A stretch of DNA of 64,000 nt from Nocardia vinacea (GTDB taxonomy: Bacteria > Actinomycetota > Actinomycetes > Mycobacteriales > Mycobacteriaceae): the NCBI RefSeq assembly GCF_035920345.1, contig NZ_CP109149.1, positions 496,001 through 560,000 on the forward strand. The letters run 5' to 3'. Below the pieces are notes generated by a model. That model was not told the DNA's origin. It saw only the letters and a program-made list of their open reading frames with translations, and searched no databases. This document shows positions 25,336-35,046 of this stretch, piece by piece (position 1 is the first letter of the stretch; every line of letters starts with the position of its first letter). Made by a program: the position numbers and the translations under genes.

Positions 25336-25938
25336 CTACCGCGGCGGCCAGGAGGTGTGCGGTGGGTACTGGTGTTGGGGGTATTGGCCGGGTGGTTGTT
25401 GGGCGGGTGGTTGCTGCCACTGCGGCGGGGTGGGGGTGCGCGGCGCGGACGACCGGGACGACGCGATGATCGCGGTCACCGAAGCGACCAGGGCGAGTAG
25501 TGCGGCCGGAATGCCGAGGGCGAAATCTTTGACCTCGGCGTATTCCGAGTGCCGCGCCATACCGATCACGAATGAGAGACCCGGGGCGAACAGCGCACCC
25601 GCGGCGACGGCGGCGAGTGCACGGAAAGCGCCGTTCTTGGCACCGGCGCCGGTCACCAAGGTAATGGCCGCCAGCATGGCGATCGCGGCGATGAGCAGGA
25701 ACGGGATCTGGTCCCCGAAATCGAGATATTCGTTGGTGAATCGCCAGATTCCCGTCAGAAGCGCGGACAGTACGAGCAGCCCTGCGGTTACCCAGTCCAG
25801 TGGTGAGGCGCCCGCCCGCGGCGGTGCACCGAACCCGGGCGGCGGATACTCCGGACGCTGCTGCGGGTACGGGTACCCCTGCGGATTAGGGTAATTCCCT
25901 TGCGGCGGAAACGATTCGGGTTGATGTGGCGTAACCAC
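25336..25938 (-). CDS. Four-pass membrane protein with proline-rich ends
   Basis: The product is 200 residues from GTG at 25936-25938, eight bases after AGGAG. A proline/tyrosine/glutamine-rich N-terminus (NYPNPQGYPYPQQRPEYPPP) is followed by about four membrane segments (VTAGLLVLSALLTGIW, IPFLLIAAIAMLAAITLV, ALAAVAAGALFAPGLSFVIG, IPAALLALVASVTAIIA). A second proline/glutamine-rich tail closes it. Such proteins are common in mycolic-acid bacteria; the function is unknown. Confidence 0.75.
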   Translation of the reverse strand: MVTPHQPESFPPQGNYPNPQGYPYPQQRPEYPPPGFGAPPRAGASPLDWVTAGLLVLSALLTGIWRFTNEYLDFGDQIPFLLIAAIAMLAAITLVTGAGAKNGAFRALAAVAAGALFAPGLSFVIGMARHSEYAEVKDFALGIPAALLALVASVTAIIASSRSSAPRTPTPPQWQQPPAQQPPGQYPQHQYPPHTSWPPR

Positions 25939-26064
25939 GGCGAACTCCTTGCTGACCCCCGGGGCCGACGTGCAATCGATCAGGTCGGTCCGGCAACCAT
26001 ACCGAACAGGGACTCAGTTCTACGACCCGACATAAAACTCCTCGTTGGGCAGCCGCGCTAGGCC

Positions 26065-26364
26065 GTGTCCGTCGCCCGGGATTACAAGTCCTCGACCACG
26101 ATCACACCCGAGCCGTCAGCCCGGCGATGCCCCAACTTCCGTCGTGTGTCGGCAGCGATGGACCGATCGCAAAGGTCCCCGCTGTCCGAATGGCTGTCGC
26201 GGGCACACGATCTCGACGAGCTCGCCGCACCGACGCTGAAGTTTGCCTACATCCAGTACGTAATGCTATTTTCCCAGCGCATCGGCTATTTCCCGCGTAT
26301 CGCTGAAAGTTTGCCGATAAGGTCGCACGTGAGCTCGGACTTGCTGGTCAAACGAATGCCGTGA
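26065..26364 (+). other. Open frame of doubtful coding status
   Basis: A frame from GTG 26065 gives 99 residues with a coding-like middle (PLSEWLSRAHDLDELAAPTL, then KFAYIQYVMLFSQRIGYFPR). No ribosome site precedes the start and no family is recognised. It may be a remnant or part of the leader region of the lipase gene that follows. The stretch 25939-26064 holds nothing. Confidence 0.25.
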
Positions 26365-26386
26365 ACTACCCATGGAGGTCATGGTC

Positions 26387-27622
26387 GTGACTCGTCGGTT
26401 TCTTCGCTTTCTCCGCAGCAGGCGCAGTGGTTCAGTACGGGTCCTGAGTGCGCTCGGTAGTGTGGCACTCGGGCTGCTGCTGGCGACGACGGCAACCGCA
26501 GAACCGTTGTATCCGCAGCCCGATCCGGACCCGTTCTTCGCCGCCCCGGCGGATCTGGCGGCGCACCGGCCTGGTGATGTGCTCGACGTGCGGGCGCTGC
26601 CGCCCGCGGTCCTCTTCCCCGGCGCCACCGTCACGCAGGTCGCATTCCGGTCCACCAACTCGCAGGGCGCGCCGATCGCGGCGACCACCACGATCCTTAC
26701 CCCCATCGGCCATCAGCCCGACGGGCCGCTGCTGTCGTATCAGCACTTCATCAATGCGCTCGGCACCGCCTGCTCGGTATCGCACCAGCTGTACACCGGC
26801 GATCCGAATCTGGTTACCACGGCGTCGATTTTGAACATGGCGCTGGCGCAGGGCTGGAGTGTCGCGCTGCCGGATCATCTCGGCCCGAACTTCGCTTTCG
26901 GCGCTGCGCGTTTGGGCGGCCAGATCGTTTTGGACGGCGTCCGCGCGGTGAAACGGCTGCCCGAACTCGCCGTGCAGGACAGCCGGGTGGTGCTGGCCGG
27001 TTACTCCGGCGGCGGCATGGCTACCGGATGGGCAGCTGCGCTGCAGCCGTCGTACGCGCCGGAACTGGAGCTTGCGGGCGCGGCCATCGGCGGCGCTCCG
27101 ATGAACATGGAGATAATGGCGGAGGCGGTGGGCATGGAGACGCATCCGGCCTTCGGGCTGGCCATGGCGGCGGCGATCGGCCTGGAGCGGGAGTATCCGC
27201 AGCGGATGCCGGTCAGCGCGTATCTCAACAAGCGCGGCTTGGCAGTCCGGGACGCCATGGCCAACAGCTGCACCAACCAGATTCTCGTCACCGGTGTCGG
27301 CGGCAGCGCCCGCGAATACCTCGCCAGCACCCCGACTGCTGCACTCCCGGAAGCTCGGACGGTGTTGAGGGAGAACAGTCTGGAATTCTACGGTGGGGTG
27401 CCGGAAATACCGGTGTTCGAATGGCATTCGCCGACCGACCCCCTGATTCCGATCGAAGCGATCGACCATGTCGACAGCCGCTGGTGTGCGGCCGGGGTGC
27501 AGCTGCAGACGCTGCAAGTGCCCGCGTTCGAGCATCTGTCGGCCGCGGTGATCGGTGCCCCCGGGGTGCTGCCCTGGCTGAACGCCCGGATTCTCGGCGA
27601 GCCGGCACCCGCCACCTGCTGA
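26387..27622 (+). CDS. Secreted LIP-family lipase/esterase
   Basis: The 411-residue exported lipase (secretory lipase family, PF03583-like) has a basic N-terminus and hydrophobic signal (LSALGSVALGLLLATTATAE). The triad is visible: Ser207 in LAGYSGGGMATGWA, Asp351 in SPTDPLIPIE and His383 in PAFEHLSAAV. GTG 26387 is chosen because GGAGG sits eight bases upstream; ATG 26381 is only two bases from it and ATG 26372 precedes it. It probably hydrolyses host or environmental lipids outside the cell. A second member lies at 39864. Confidence 0.9.
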   Translation: MTRRFLRFLRSRRSGSVRVLSALGSVALGLLLATTATAEPLYPQPDPDPFFAAPADLAAHRPGDVLDVRALPPAVLFPGATVTQVAFRSTNSQGAPIAATTTILTPIGHQPDGPLLSYQHFINALGTACSVSHQLYTGDPNLVTTASILNMALAQGWSVALPDHLGPNFAFGAARLGGQIVLDGVRAVKRLPELAVQDSRVVLAGYSGGGMATGWAAALQPSYAPELELAGAAIGGAPMNMEIMAEAVGMETHPAFGLAMAAAIGLEREYPQRMPVSAYLNKRGLAVRDAMANSCTNQILVTGVGGSAREYLASTPTAALPEARTVLRENSLEFYGGVPEIPVFEWHSPTDPLIPIEAIDHVDSRWCAAGVQLQTLQVPAFEHLSAAVIGAPGVLPWLNARILGEPAPATC

Positions 27623-27696
27623 CGGAACCGAAGCAGCGCGATACTCGACGGACGGCCCTTATTCCAGTTCGCAGAGCGGAAATCGACTTCGACTGA

Positions 27697-27840
27697 CACA
27701 CGGGCGAGAGTGTTGGTCGGGCCGAGGACTACTTCGACATCGACCCCGTCTATCGACTCTTCATTTGGCCGGTCGACGTGCGTGATGTCGTCAGCGGACT
27801 GAACTCGACGCCGTCACCAAGGCTGGTCGGCATCCGATAG
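27697..27840 (+). pseudogene. Coding-like remnant, unrecognised
   Basis: An open frame without a start codon gives GRAEDYFDIDPVYRLFIWPV then DVRDVVSGLNSTPSPRLVGI before TAG at 27838. Third positions are strongly G/C, as in real genes. It may be the 3' end of a lost gene. No family is recognised. Confidence 0.3.
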
Positions 27841-27878
27841 CTGGGGGAGTGGCTCCAATAGGTTTGCCCGACTAAGGA

Positions 27879-28628
27879 TCACCGGCGGATCGATCGTGCT
27901 GTCAACGCGGCGAGCACCTGCTGGGTCTTGGTATCGCCGGTCGCGATGCGCAGACCACGCCGACGCACCGCGGCCTCGAATTTGCGTTGTCGGTGGAGGG
28001 CGCGGTTTCGCACCTCGGTGTGTGACTGACCGTGTTCGGGAGTGACTCTCAGGGACAGCTCGAGCAGGTCGAGGCCGGCGATGGTCCAGCGTTCGGCGTC
28101 GACGTGCAGGTCCCCCACGCGCACCTTTGTCCACTTCGTCGACGCGATGGGGCCCATGGCCACGAGGCGGTCGACTGCTACCCCCGGAGGTGTGCAGCTC
28201 ACCAGGAGTTGGCGCTGGGCGGTGTCCAGGACGGTGGTGACGTCGGCGCCGTGCACTGTCGCGTCGCGTAGGGATCCGGCCGGTCGGTCACTGACTGCCG
28301 AGGCGGACAGGACGCGGCGTTGCGCGTTCCAGTCTTCTTCGATGCGGTACCGCAGTGCATTGTCGGTGAAGGAGGTGGTCCATCTGCCGACCAATTGCGA
28401 TGGCAGGCAGGGGCGCAGTTTGACGGTCAGGTCGTCGTTCTCACCGCTGCGTAACCGGATGACGATTCGGCTCGACAGCAGTGTCGGCGCTGTGTGGAGG
28501 CCGGTGGGACGGGGCTCCGCGAACCAGATGCGACGGTCGATCGCCGGCCGGCCCGTGCACTCCAGCCGGGTCAGTGCCGCCGCGACGTCGCCGTCGAGGT
28601 TGACCTTGATTTCAATCGGAGTGATCAC
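27879..28628 (-). CDS. CYTH-like domain protein
   Basis: The 249-residue protein starts with TPIEIKVNLDGD, a form of the ExExK opening of the CYTH (triphosphate tunnel) fold, followed by basic and acidic strands RIVIRLRSGENDDLTVKLRP and YRIEEDW, and a late ELSLRV strand. CYTH proteins bind or cleave triphosphates or thiamine triphosphate. The classical motif is not complete, so activity is open. 28629-29007 upstream is a gene-free divergent promoter region. Confidence 0.6.
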   Translation of the reverse strand: MITPIEIKVNLDGDVAAALTRLECTGRPAIDRRIWFAEPRPTGLHTAPTLLSSRIVIRLRSGENDDLTVKLRPCLPSQLVGRWTTSFTDNALRYRIEEDWNAQRRVLSASAVSDRPAGSLRDATVHGADVTTVLDTAQRQLLVSCTPPGVAVDRLVAMGPIASTKWTKVRVGDLHVDAERWTIAGLDLLELSLRVTPEHGQSHTEVRNRALHRQRKFEAAVRRRGLRIATGDTKTQQVLAALTARSIRR

Positions 28629-29007
28629 CCGAGCGCCCCTTTCTCGCAGTTGCCGGGATCCTCCCGCTGTCCGGCAGCAAGCACCATCGAAGACAGCGTT
28701 GTCCAGCCGCGGCCGGTCGGCGCGCGTACCGCGCTACCCGATTGGGAGGCGTTGGCACCCGCTGCCGCGCGATGTCGGCGGCATACGGGGAGTAAGAGTC
28801 CGGATTGCTCGGAGCCGAACGGCTCGCCCGGGCGGGGGGTCGTCGCTGCAGAACAGTGTCGCGGTCCCGAGGGATCGGCACTCCTGCCGCGACGATCGGG
28901 TTTGGCGTAGTCGACTACTCGCGACTGGTGTCCGGTCGCCCCGGAGACTGGCATTCGAATTCGATCTTGGCGCGTCGCAGCTCGCGCCAGCCACGTGGAG
29001 GTTCGTC

Positions 29008-30876
29008 ATGGTCAGCGAAAAGTCGGCAATTCCACCGCCGGTGACCAATCCGCCGCCGTCGCGTCGCCTGCCGCCCGTCACCCGGCTGTTGGTCGCGGTC
29101 GCCGAGGCGCTCGATCGCGGTGTCGGCTGGTTCAGGTTGCCCTCGCCGCTGGGGTTGGCCGTCCTCGTCGGCTTGCGCAGCCGCCTGCGCGCCGAGAATC
29201 TCTTCGACACCGGTCCTCATCCGGACGGTCCGTTGCCTACCGACGGGTCTGCTGTCGGCGAACATCTGCGCGCACGAACCGTCGACGGGACCTACACCAC
29301 TCTCGCCGAGCCCCGCGCGGGTTCGGTCGGCTGCCGGTTCGGTCGCAACATCCCGCTGAAATACACCTACCCGGAAGATTCCGACCGGATAATGGAACCC
29401 AACCCGCGGCTGATCAGCCGGGATCTGTTGACTCGCGACCGATTTCAGCCGGCTACCACGTTGAATCTACTGGCGGCGGCCTGGATTCAGTTCGAGGTCC
29501 ACGATTGGGTCAGCCACGGTGATAGCGATACGGAGCCCTGGACGATTCCGCTGACCGATCTCGATCCGTGGCCGGTGCCGCCCATGACGCTCCCGCGCAC
29601 CCCCACGGTCCCCAGCCCCGAACCCGACGGCCCCCCGACTTACACGACCCAGGAATCCCATTGGTGGGATGCCTCCCAGATCTATGGCAGCACACCGAAA
29701 TTCGCCGCAGCGCTACGGACCGGGGAGAAAGGGCGACTCCAGATCGATGAATCGGGACTACCGCCGCTGGATGTGGAAGGCCTGCTGGACCTGTCCGGCA
29801 CAGCCGCCAACGCCTGGGTCGGACTCGCTCTGTTGCATTCGCTGTTCATGCGCGAACACAACGCGATCTGCGAGCGCCTGGCCCGCCGCTACCCCGATAT
29901 GAGCGACGAGCAGCTCTACAACACCGCCCGTCTGGTCAACTCGGCATTGATCGCCAAGATCCACACCATCGACTGGACACCGGCCATCATCGCCCACCCC
30001 ACCACCGTCGCCGCCATGCGCGCCAACTGGTTCGGCGTCCTCGGGGAGCGGATCGCTCGCCGGTTCGGTCGCCTCAGCGGCAACGAAGTGTTGTGCGGCA
30101 TACCCGGATCCGCCACCGATGACCACGGCGTCCCGTATTCGCTGACCGAGGAATTCGTCGCCGTGTACCGGATGCATCCCCTCATCCCCGACGAATTCGT
30201 GGTCCGCAGCCTGGCCGACGACAGTGTCGTCGCCGAGCATCAGTTACCCGATCTGGGGGTCGCCCACATCCGCGAGCGTCTGGCCGAGACATCGATGGAC
30301 GCATTGTTCTACTCGTTCGGCCGCGCCAACCCCGGTGCGCTGGCCCTGCACAATTATCCGGTCCACTTGCAGAACCTCGCCCGCCCCGGCCACCCGCTGA
30401 TGGATCTCGCGACCGTCGACATCCTTCGGGTCCGCGAACGAGGAGTACCGCGCTACAACGAGTTCCGCCGCCAACTGCGCATGCCACCTGTCACCTCATT
30501 CGACGAGTTGACCGACAACGCGGTGTGGGCGCGTGAACTCGAGCGGGTCTACGGCGATGTGGAAGATGTCGATCTCATGGTCGGGCTCTACGCCGAGCCC
30601 AAACCACCCGGATTCGGTTTCAGCGACACCGCATTTCGCGTGTTCGTACTGATGGCCTCGCGACGGTTGTCGGGTGACCGGTTCTTCACCACCGACTTCC
30701 GTCCCGAGATCTACACCGAGGCCGGCATGGCGTGGGTACGCGACAACACCATGCGCAGCGTCCTGCTGCGTCACTTTCCCACTTTGGCGCCCGCGCTCGA
30801 CGGTGTCGCCAACCCGTTCGCTCCGTGGCGCAGCGTCGGCCCGCTGCGTGAGCCGGAAAGGAAACGACCGCGATGA
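29008..30876 (+). CDS. Haem peroxidase of the alpha-dioxygenase/cyclooxygenase type
   Basis: The 622-residue haem protein shows WIQFEVHDWVSHGD with a likely distal His165, SHWWDASQIYGST, SLFMREHNAICERLA and YRMHPLIPDEF with Tyr387 and likely proximal His390. These positions are nearly the same as those recalled for plant fatty-acid alpha-dioxygenase (distal His ~163, Tyr ~386, His ~389), where the Tyr radical starts fatty-acid oxygenation. ATG 29008 follows GGAGG. The next gene overlaps (ATGA) and encodes a catalase-like haem protein, so a 2-hydroperoxy fatty acid could be handed on. Substrate is inferred. Confidence 0.82.
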   Translation: MVSEKSAIPPPVTNPPPSRRLPPVTRLLVAVAEALDRGVGWFRLPSPLGLAVLVGLRSRLRAENLFDTGPHPDGPLPTDGSAVGEHLRARTVDGTYTTLAEPRAGSVGCRFGRNIPLKYTYPEDSDRIMEPNPRLISRDLLTRDRFQPATTLNLLAAAWIQFEVHDWVSHGDSDTEPWTIPLTDLDPWPVPPMTLPRTPTVPSPEPDGPPTYTTQESHWWDASQIYGSTPKFAAALRTGEKGRLQIDESGLPPLDVEGLLDLSGTAANAWVGLALLHSLFMREHNAICERLARRYPDMSDEQLYNTARLVNSALIAKIHTIDWTPAIIAHPTTVAAMRANWFGVLGERIARRFGRLSGNEVLCGIPGSATDDHGVPYSLTEEFVAVYRMHPLIPDEFVVRSLADDSVVAEHQLPDLGVAHIRERLAETSMDALFYSFGRANPGALALHNYPVHLQNLARPGHPLMDLATVDILRVRERGVPRYNEFRRQLRMPPVTSFDELTDNAVWARELERVYGDVEDVDLMVGLYAEPKPPGFGFSDTAFRVFVLMASRRLSGDRFFTTDFRPEIYTEAGMAWVRDNTMRSVLLRHFPTLAPALDGVANPFAPWRSVGPLREPERKRPR

Positions 30877-31997
30877 CCGACCTGACTGCACCGCGCACGA
30901 CCACCCGCTCCTATCTTCGCTACCGCGATGACCTCGAACGGCCGCGGCCCGACGAAGACCGCGACATCGATAAAATCATCGCGGTGCTGCGCAGCAACAA
31001 CGAACGCGCCTATCGCAAGCACAAGCACGGGCTGCGCGACGCGCACGCCAAGAGTCACGGCATACTGCGCGGCGAACTCACCGTTCATCCCGGCCTGCCA
31101 CCCGAACTGGCCCAGGGCTTGTTCGCCACCCCGGCCTCCTATCCGGTCGTCGCCCGGTTGTCGAGTACCTCCGGTGTAATCCGCAGCGACCAGCTGCGCG
31201 GCGTGCGTGGGCTGGGAATCAAGGTGCTCGGCGTGGACGGGCCACGCGCACTGCCCGGCGACGAGGCCACCACCCAGGACTTCATCATGGTCACCCACCG
31301 TGAATTCCTGTTCGCCGACGCCCACGCCTACTACACCAAGGGAATGCCCACCGCGTGGGTGCTGGCCCGGTTGCCCGATCCCGTCCTGCGCGCGGGCAGT
31401 ACCGTCCTTTCCGCGCTCGACGCGCACGTGTTGCGGCGTATCGGACGTCCCCTGCCCCCCAACCTGGGCGTGTTCGTACGGCCCAACGCCCACATCCTGG
31501 GCGAAACGTTCTATTCCTCGGCACCCCTGCGCTATGGCGACTACATCGCCAAGATCCTGTACACGCCGGTTTCGCCGGAAGTCAGCGCCCTGACGGGTCA
31601 ACCGGTGGGCCACGACGCCGGCATCAACGCCCACCAGGACATGGTCGTCGACTTCTTCGCCTGCCACAGCGCCGAATACGAGCTGCGCGTGCAGCTGTGC
31701 ACCGACCTCGACACCATGCCGATCGAGGACGCCACCGTCGACTGGCCGGAAGCCGAATCACCGCACCGGACGGTGGCGACCATCCGCTTCGACCGCCAGG
31801 ACCCCTTCACCCCGCAACGGCGCGCCTTCGGTGACGACGTGTTGTCGTTCAATTCCTGGCGTGGTCTGGATGTCCACCGGCCACTGGGATCGATCAACCG
31901 GCTCAAGCAGCGCGTGTACGAAGCGTCCAGCAACTATCGTCACAACGTCAACAACGCCCCCCGTCTCGAACCCACCCCCGACCAACTTCCACAATGA
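30873..31997 (+). CDS. Catalase-like haem protein (SrpA/allene-oxide-synthase-like)
   Basis: The 374-residue protein is shorter than true catalases (~480). The distal-His region is HAKSHGILRGELTVHPGLP (His62), followed by YPVVARLSSTSGVIRSDQLR and GVRGLGIKVLGV. A proximal Tyr lies near the C-terminus (RLKQRVYEASSNYRHN, Tyr349 or nearby). Such mini-catalases act on organic or fatty-acid hydroperoxides in other organisms. ATG 30873 overlaps the stop of the peroxidase gene, and its own stop overlaps the LuxR start. Confidence 0.82.
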   Translation: MTDLTAPRTTTRSYLRYRDDLERPRPDEDRDIDKIIAVLRSNNERAYRKHKHGLRDAHAKSHGILRGELTVHPGLPPELAQGLFATPASYPVVARLSSTSGVIRSDQLRGVRGLGIKVLGVDGPRALPGDEATTQDFIMVTHREFLFADAHAYYTKGMPTAWVLARLPDPVLRAGSTVLSALDAHVLRRIGRPLPPNLGVFVRPNAHILGETFYSSAPLRYGDYIAKILYTPVSPEVSALTGQPVGHDAGINAHQDMVVDFFACHSAEYELRVQLCTDLDTMPIEDATVDWPEAESPHRTVATIRFDRQDPFTPQRRAFGDDVLSFNSWRGLDVHRPLGSINRLKQRVYEASSNYRHNVNNAPRLEPTPDQLPQ

Positions 31998-34711
31998 CCA
32001 CCGCGCCGCCCGCGCGATCGGCGGCAGGAGGCCAGGCCGGTACCAAGTCAGCGCGCTCGCCAGCGAAAACACGTCGCAGCACCGGCGGGCAAGATCTAGA
32101 ATCATTGCTCATGGGGGAGCGCTGGCAACTGCTCGATCGTCCCGTCGAATACGAGGCCGTTCGCACAGCGTTGACGAGCGGAGATTTCGGCGGTGTCGTA
32201 CTCGTCGGTGCCGCCGGGGTCGGCAAGACCACCCTCGCCCGACTCGTGACCTCGGCACTGGGCACCCCCGTCCGGTGGGCGGCTTGTACCGAGTCGTCCC
32301 AGGCCATTCCCTTGGGTGTATTCGCGCCGTGGATCGCCCCGACCGCGTCTCGCGATCCCATCGCACTACTCTGCTCGGCCAGGGAAAATCTACTCATCCA
32401 CCAAGACACGGTGATCGGCGTCGACGACGCGTACCTGCTCGACCAGCTCTCCGCGACCCTGCTGCACCAGATCGCCGTCGACCGCGCCGCTCCTATCGTG
32501 GCCACCGTCCGCACCGGCGAACCAGTCCCCGATGCGGTCACGTCGCTGTGGAAGGACGGCTACCTCGAACGCATCGAACTGGAACCACTGACGAAACGGC
32601 AGTGCGTCGCACTCGTCGAGACCGTCCTGAGCGGCACCCTGGAAGGCCTCAGCGCCGACGTCATGTGGGAGTCATCGGGCGGAAATCCGCTGTTCCTGCG
32701 CAATATGGTCGAAGGCGCCGTCGAGGCGGGCACCCTGACCGAAGTCAACGGGGTCTGGCAACTACGAGGACCCGCCGCGGTGCCGTCCGGGCTGGTGGCC
32801 CTGCTCGACGGCCGGCTCGCCCGGGTGGGTGAGCCGGTCCTGGAAACCCTGAAGATGCTGGCACTCTATGCGCCACTCGACCTCGACGTCCTCACCGATC
32901 TCGTCGGCGAGGACGCCGTGGACGCCGCCGAGATCTCGGGTCTGATACGCACCAGCCGCGACGGCGGGTTTGTCAGCGCCAGCTTCAGCCACCCGCTGCT
33001 CGGTGACGTGGTGCGCCGCCGAATCGGCACCGCCGCTGCACGCAAGCGGCGGGGCCGCATCGTCGAGCGGCTGCGCGAGCAGGATCTGAGTACCGCCGCC
33101 CACCGCATCAGACTGGCACAACTGTGCGTCGACAGCGCCCAGCCCATCGACAACGACCTGTTGATCACCGCCGCCAAAGATGCTGTCGCCCTGTCCAACC
33201 TGTCGCTGGGCGAACGCCTCGCGCGCGCAGCATGCGAGCTCGGCGGCGGGCTGCCCGCGGCCGAAGTACTTTCCCGCGCCCTGCTGTGGCAGGGCCGACC
33301 GCAGGAAGCCGACAAGATTCTCGCCGACTTCGATCCGGACCGCCTCGATCAACTTCAACTCGTCCAATGGGGTGTTCCGCGCGCGAGCCTGCTGTTCTGG
33401 TGTGTGGGCGATGTCGAACGCGGCCATGAAATAATGGACCTGCTGGGCGACCGCGTCGAGCATCCCGCGCTGCGCCTCATCATCGATGCCGTGAACGCGA
33501 CCATGGCGATACACGAGAACAGAATCGCTGTCGGCATCCAGGGCGCCGAATCTGTACTCGCCGAGGCGAACTCCCCGAAACAAGCTGTCGACTGGGCCGC
33601 GTTCGCCCTCGGCCTGGCGATGCCGGTCGCCGGGCGCGGCGCCGACTTCGCACCGATCGCGGCCCGCAGCCGGGCGCAGCAGAAGAACACCGACGGCATG
33701 ATCCGGGTCATGGTGCGCTACGGCGACGTGCTGTCACTGACAATCATCGGCGAACTCGACCTCGCCGAGCAGCGGGCCACCGAATACAGCGAGTTCTCCT
33801 CCGCCGCACAGTTTCTCGGCTGGGCAATCGCTAAAATCGCGGGCGGTGTCGTAGCCACCTACCGTGGCCGCTTCCGCGAGGCGATCACCTCATTCGAACA
33901 AGCTCTGGCCGCACTCAACGCTGAAACCTCACTGCCCTGGAAACTGCCTGCGCAGTTGATTCTGGCCCGCGCCTATGCGGCGCTGGGCGACTCCCAACAA
34001 GCCGAACGGGTCCTCGGCGAGGCCGAGGAATACACCGGACCGCACCTGGCCCTGCACGAACCGCAACGCATGATCGCCCGCGCATGGCTGGCGGCGGGCT
34101 CCGGCAGTCAGCATTCCGCGGTCGAACTCGCCCGTCAGGCCGCAGCCATCGCCCACACCGCGGGCCAGTACGCATTGGAAGCCGAAGCCCTGCATCACGC
34201 CACCCGATTCGGCGACCGAACCCTCGCTGCACAGCTGGCCGCACTGGTCGGCCGCGTGCAAGGGTCCGTGGTGACGATCTACGCCCGCCACGCCGCCGCC
34301 GTCGAACACTCCGACACACGCGCGCTTTCCGCGGTCAGTGTCGAATTCGAAAGCGCCGGACTACTACTGGCAGCCGCCGACGCCGCCGCGCAAGCAGTAC
34401 CGATCCATGACCATGCAGGCCAACGCCGACTCAGCGCCCAAGCCGCGGCCCGCGCCCTGGCCCTCGCCGCCCGGTGCGACGGAGCGACCACCCCCGCCAT
34501 CGCATCCGCGGCCCGCCCCTTGCCGATCACCGACCGCGAACGCGAGATCACCGCCCTCATCACGCGTGGGCTGTCCAACCGCGAGATCGCCGAGCGGCTG
34601 TTCGTCTCGGTACGCACCGTCGAAGGCCACATCTACCGGGCCTGCACCAAACTCGACGCCGCCGACCGCGACCAACTCGCCAAACTGATCTGGGGCGACG
34701 TCACACGATAG
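31994..34711 (+). CDS. Large ATP-binding LuxR-family regulator (LAL type)
   Basis: The 905-residue regulator has Walker A VGAAGVGKTTLARLV (residues 71-85), a Walker B-like TVIGVDDAYLL and a long helical TPR-like middle. The C-terminal LuxR helix-turn-helix is ITDREREITALITRGLSNRE then IAERLFVSVRTVEGHIYRA. ATG 31994 overlaps the catalase-like stop (ATGA), so the three genes are one operon and this protein probably controls it. The first ~40 residues are Ser/Ala/Arg-rich; a later start at ATG 32111 (MGERWQLLDRP) is possible. 34712-35046 holds no gene. Confidence 0.9.
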   Translation: MTTAPPARSAAGGQAGTKSARSPAKTRRSTGGQDLESLLMGERWQLLDRPVEYEAVRTALTSGDFGGVVLVGAAGVGKTTLARLVTSALGTPVRWAACTESSQAIPLGVFAPWIAPTASRDPIALLCSARENLLIHQDTVIGVDDAYLLDQLSATLLHQIAVDRAAPIVATVRTGEPVPDAVTSLWKDGYLERIELEPLTKRQCVALVETVLSGTLEGLSADVMWESSGGNPLFLRNMVEGAVEAGTLTEVNGVWQLRGPAAVPSGLVALLDGRLARVGEPVLETLKMLALYAPLDLDVLTDLVGEDAVDAAEISGLIRTSRDGGFVSASFSHPLLGDVVRRRIGTAAARKRRGRIVERLREQDLSTAAHRIRLAQLCVDSAQPIDNDLLITAAKDAVALSNLSLGERLARAACELGGGLPAAEVLSRALLWQGRPQEADKILADFDPDRLDQLQLVQWGVPRASLLFWCVGDVERGHEIMDLLGDRVEHPALRLIIDAVNATMAIHENRIAVGIQGAESVLAEANSPKQAVDWAAFALGLAMPVAGRGADFAPIAARSRAQQKNTDGMIRVMVRYGDVLSLTIIGELDLAEQRATEYSEFSSAAQFLGWAIAKIAGGVVATYRGRFREAITSFEQALAALNAETSLPWKLPAQLILARAYAALGDSQQAERVLGEAEEYTGPHLALHEPQRMIARAWLAAGSGSQHSAVELARQAAAIAHTAGQYALEAEALHHATRFGDRTLAAQLAALVGRVQGSVVTIYARHAAAVEHSDTRALSAVSVEFESAGLLLAAADAAAQAVPIHDHAGQRRLSAQAAARALALAARCDGATTPAIASAARPLPITDREREITALITRGLSNREIAERLFVSVRTVEGHIYRACTKLDAADRDQLAKLIWGDVTR

Positions 34712-35046
34712 CCACATGTGCGCGCACGCGGAGAACCTGACCGGAAAGTCGGACGACGAGACCTTCGAAAAGCCTCTTCGACTCCGCTGTGCAAAAGGTC
34801 CGCGACGCAACGTGACCCACGTCGTATCCGACAGCCGCGCCGCCGCCGCGAAGTTTTGTTCGGACAGCGGCGGAACGGTGGCTTCGAGGATGGCGCATGG
34901 CACCTGTCGTCCGGCACGCCGAGGACGGTAAACCCGTCGTCGTGATCGCGGCACCCGCTGATGGCCCGATGGGTGGTCCCACCTGTCCGGCTTCTTGTGG
35001 TCGGCTAAATAGTGGGTGAACAGATCGCTCCGCTGTAGCAGCCGGG

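Noticed and set aside
28042..29007. 322-codon extension upstream of the haem peroxidase
   Set aside because: It is antisense to the CYTH gene and the ATG at 29008 has a clear GGAGG site; the extension has shadow-frame composition.
35015..35021. GGTGAAC (GTTCACC on the other strand) upstream of pitA as a PHO box
   Set aside because: Only one seven-base unit is seen; PhoP boxes need at least two direct repeats at 11-bp spacing.
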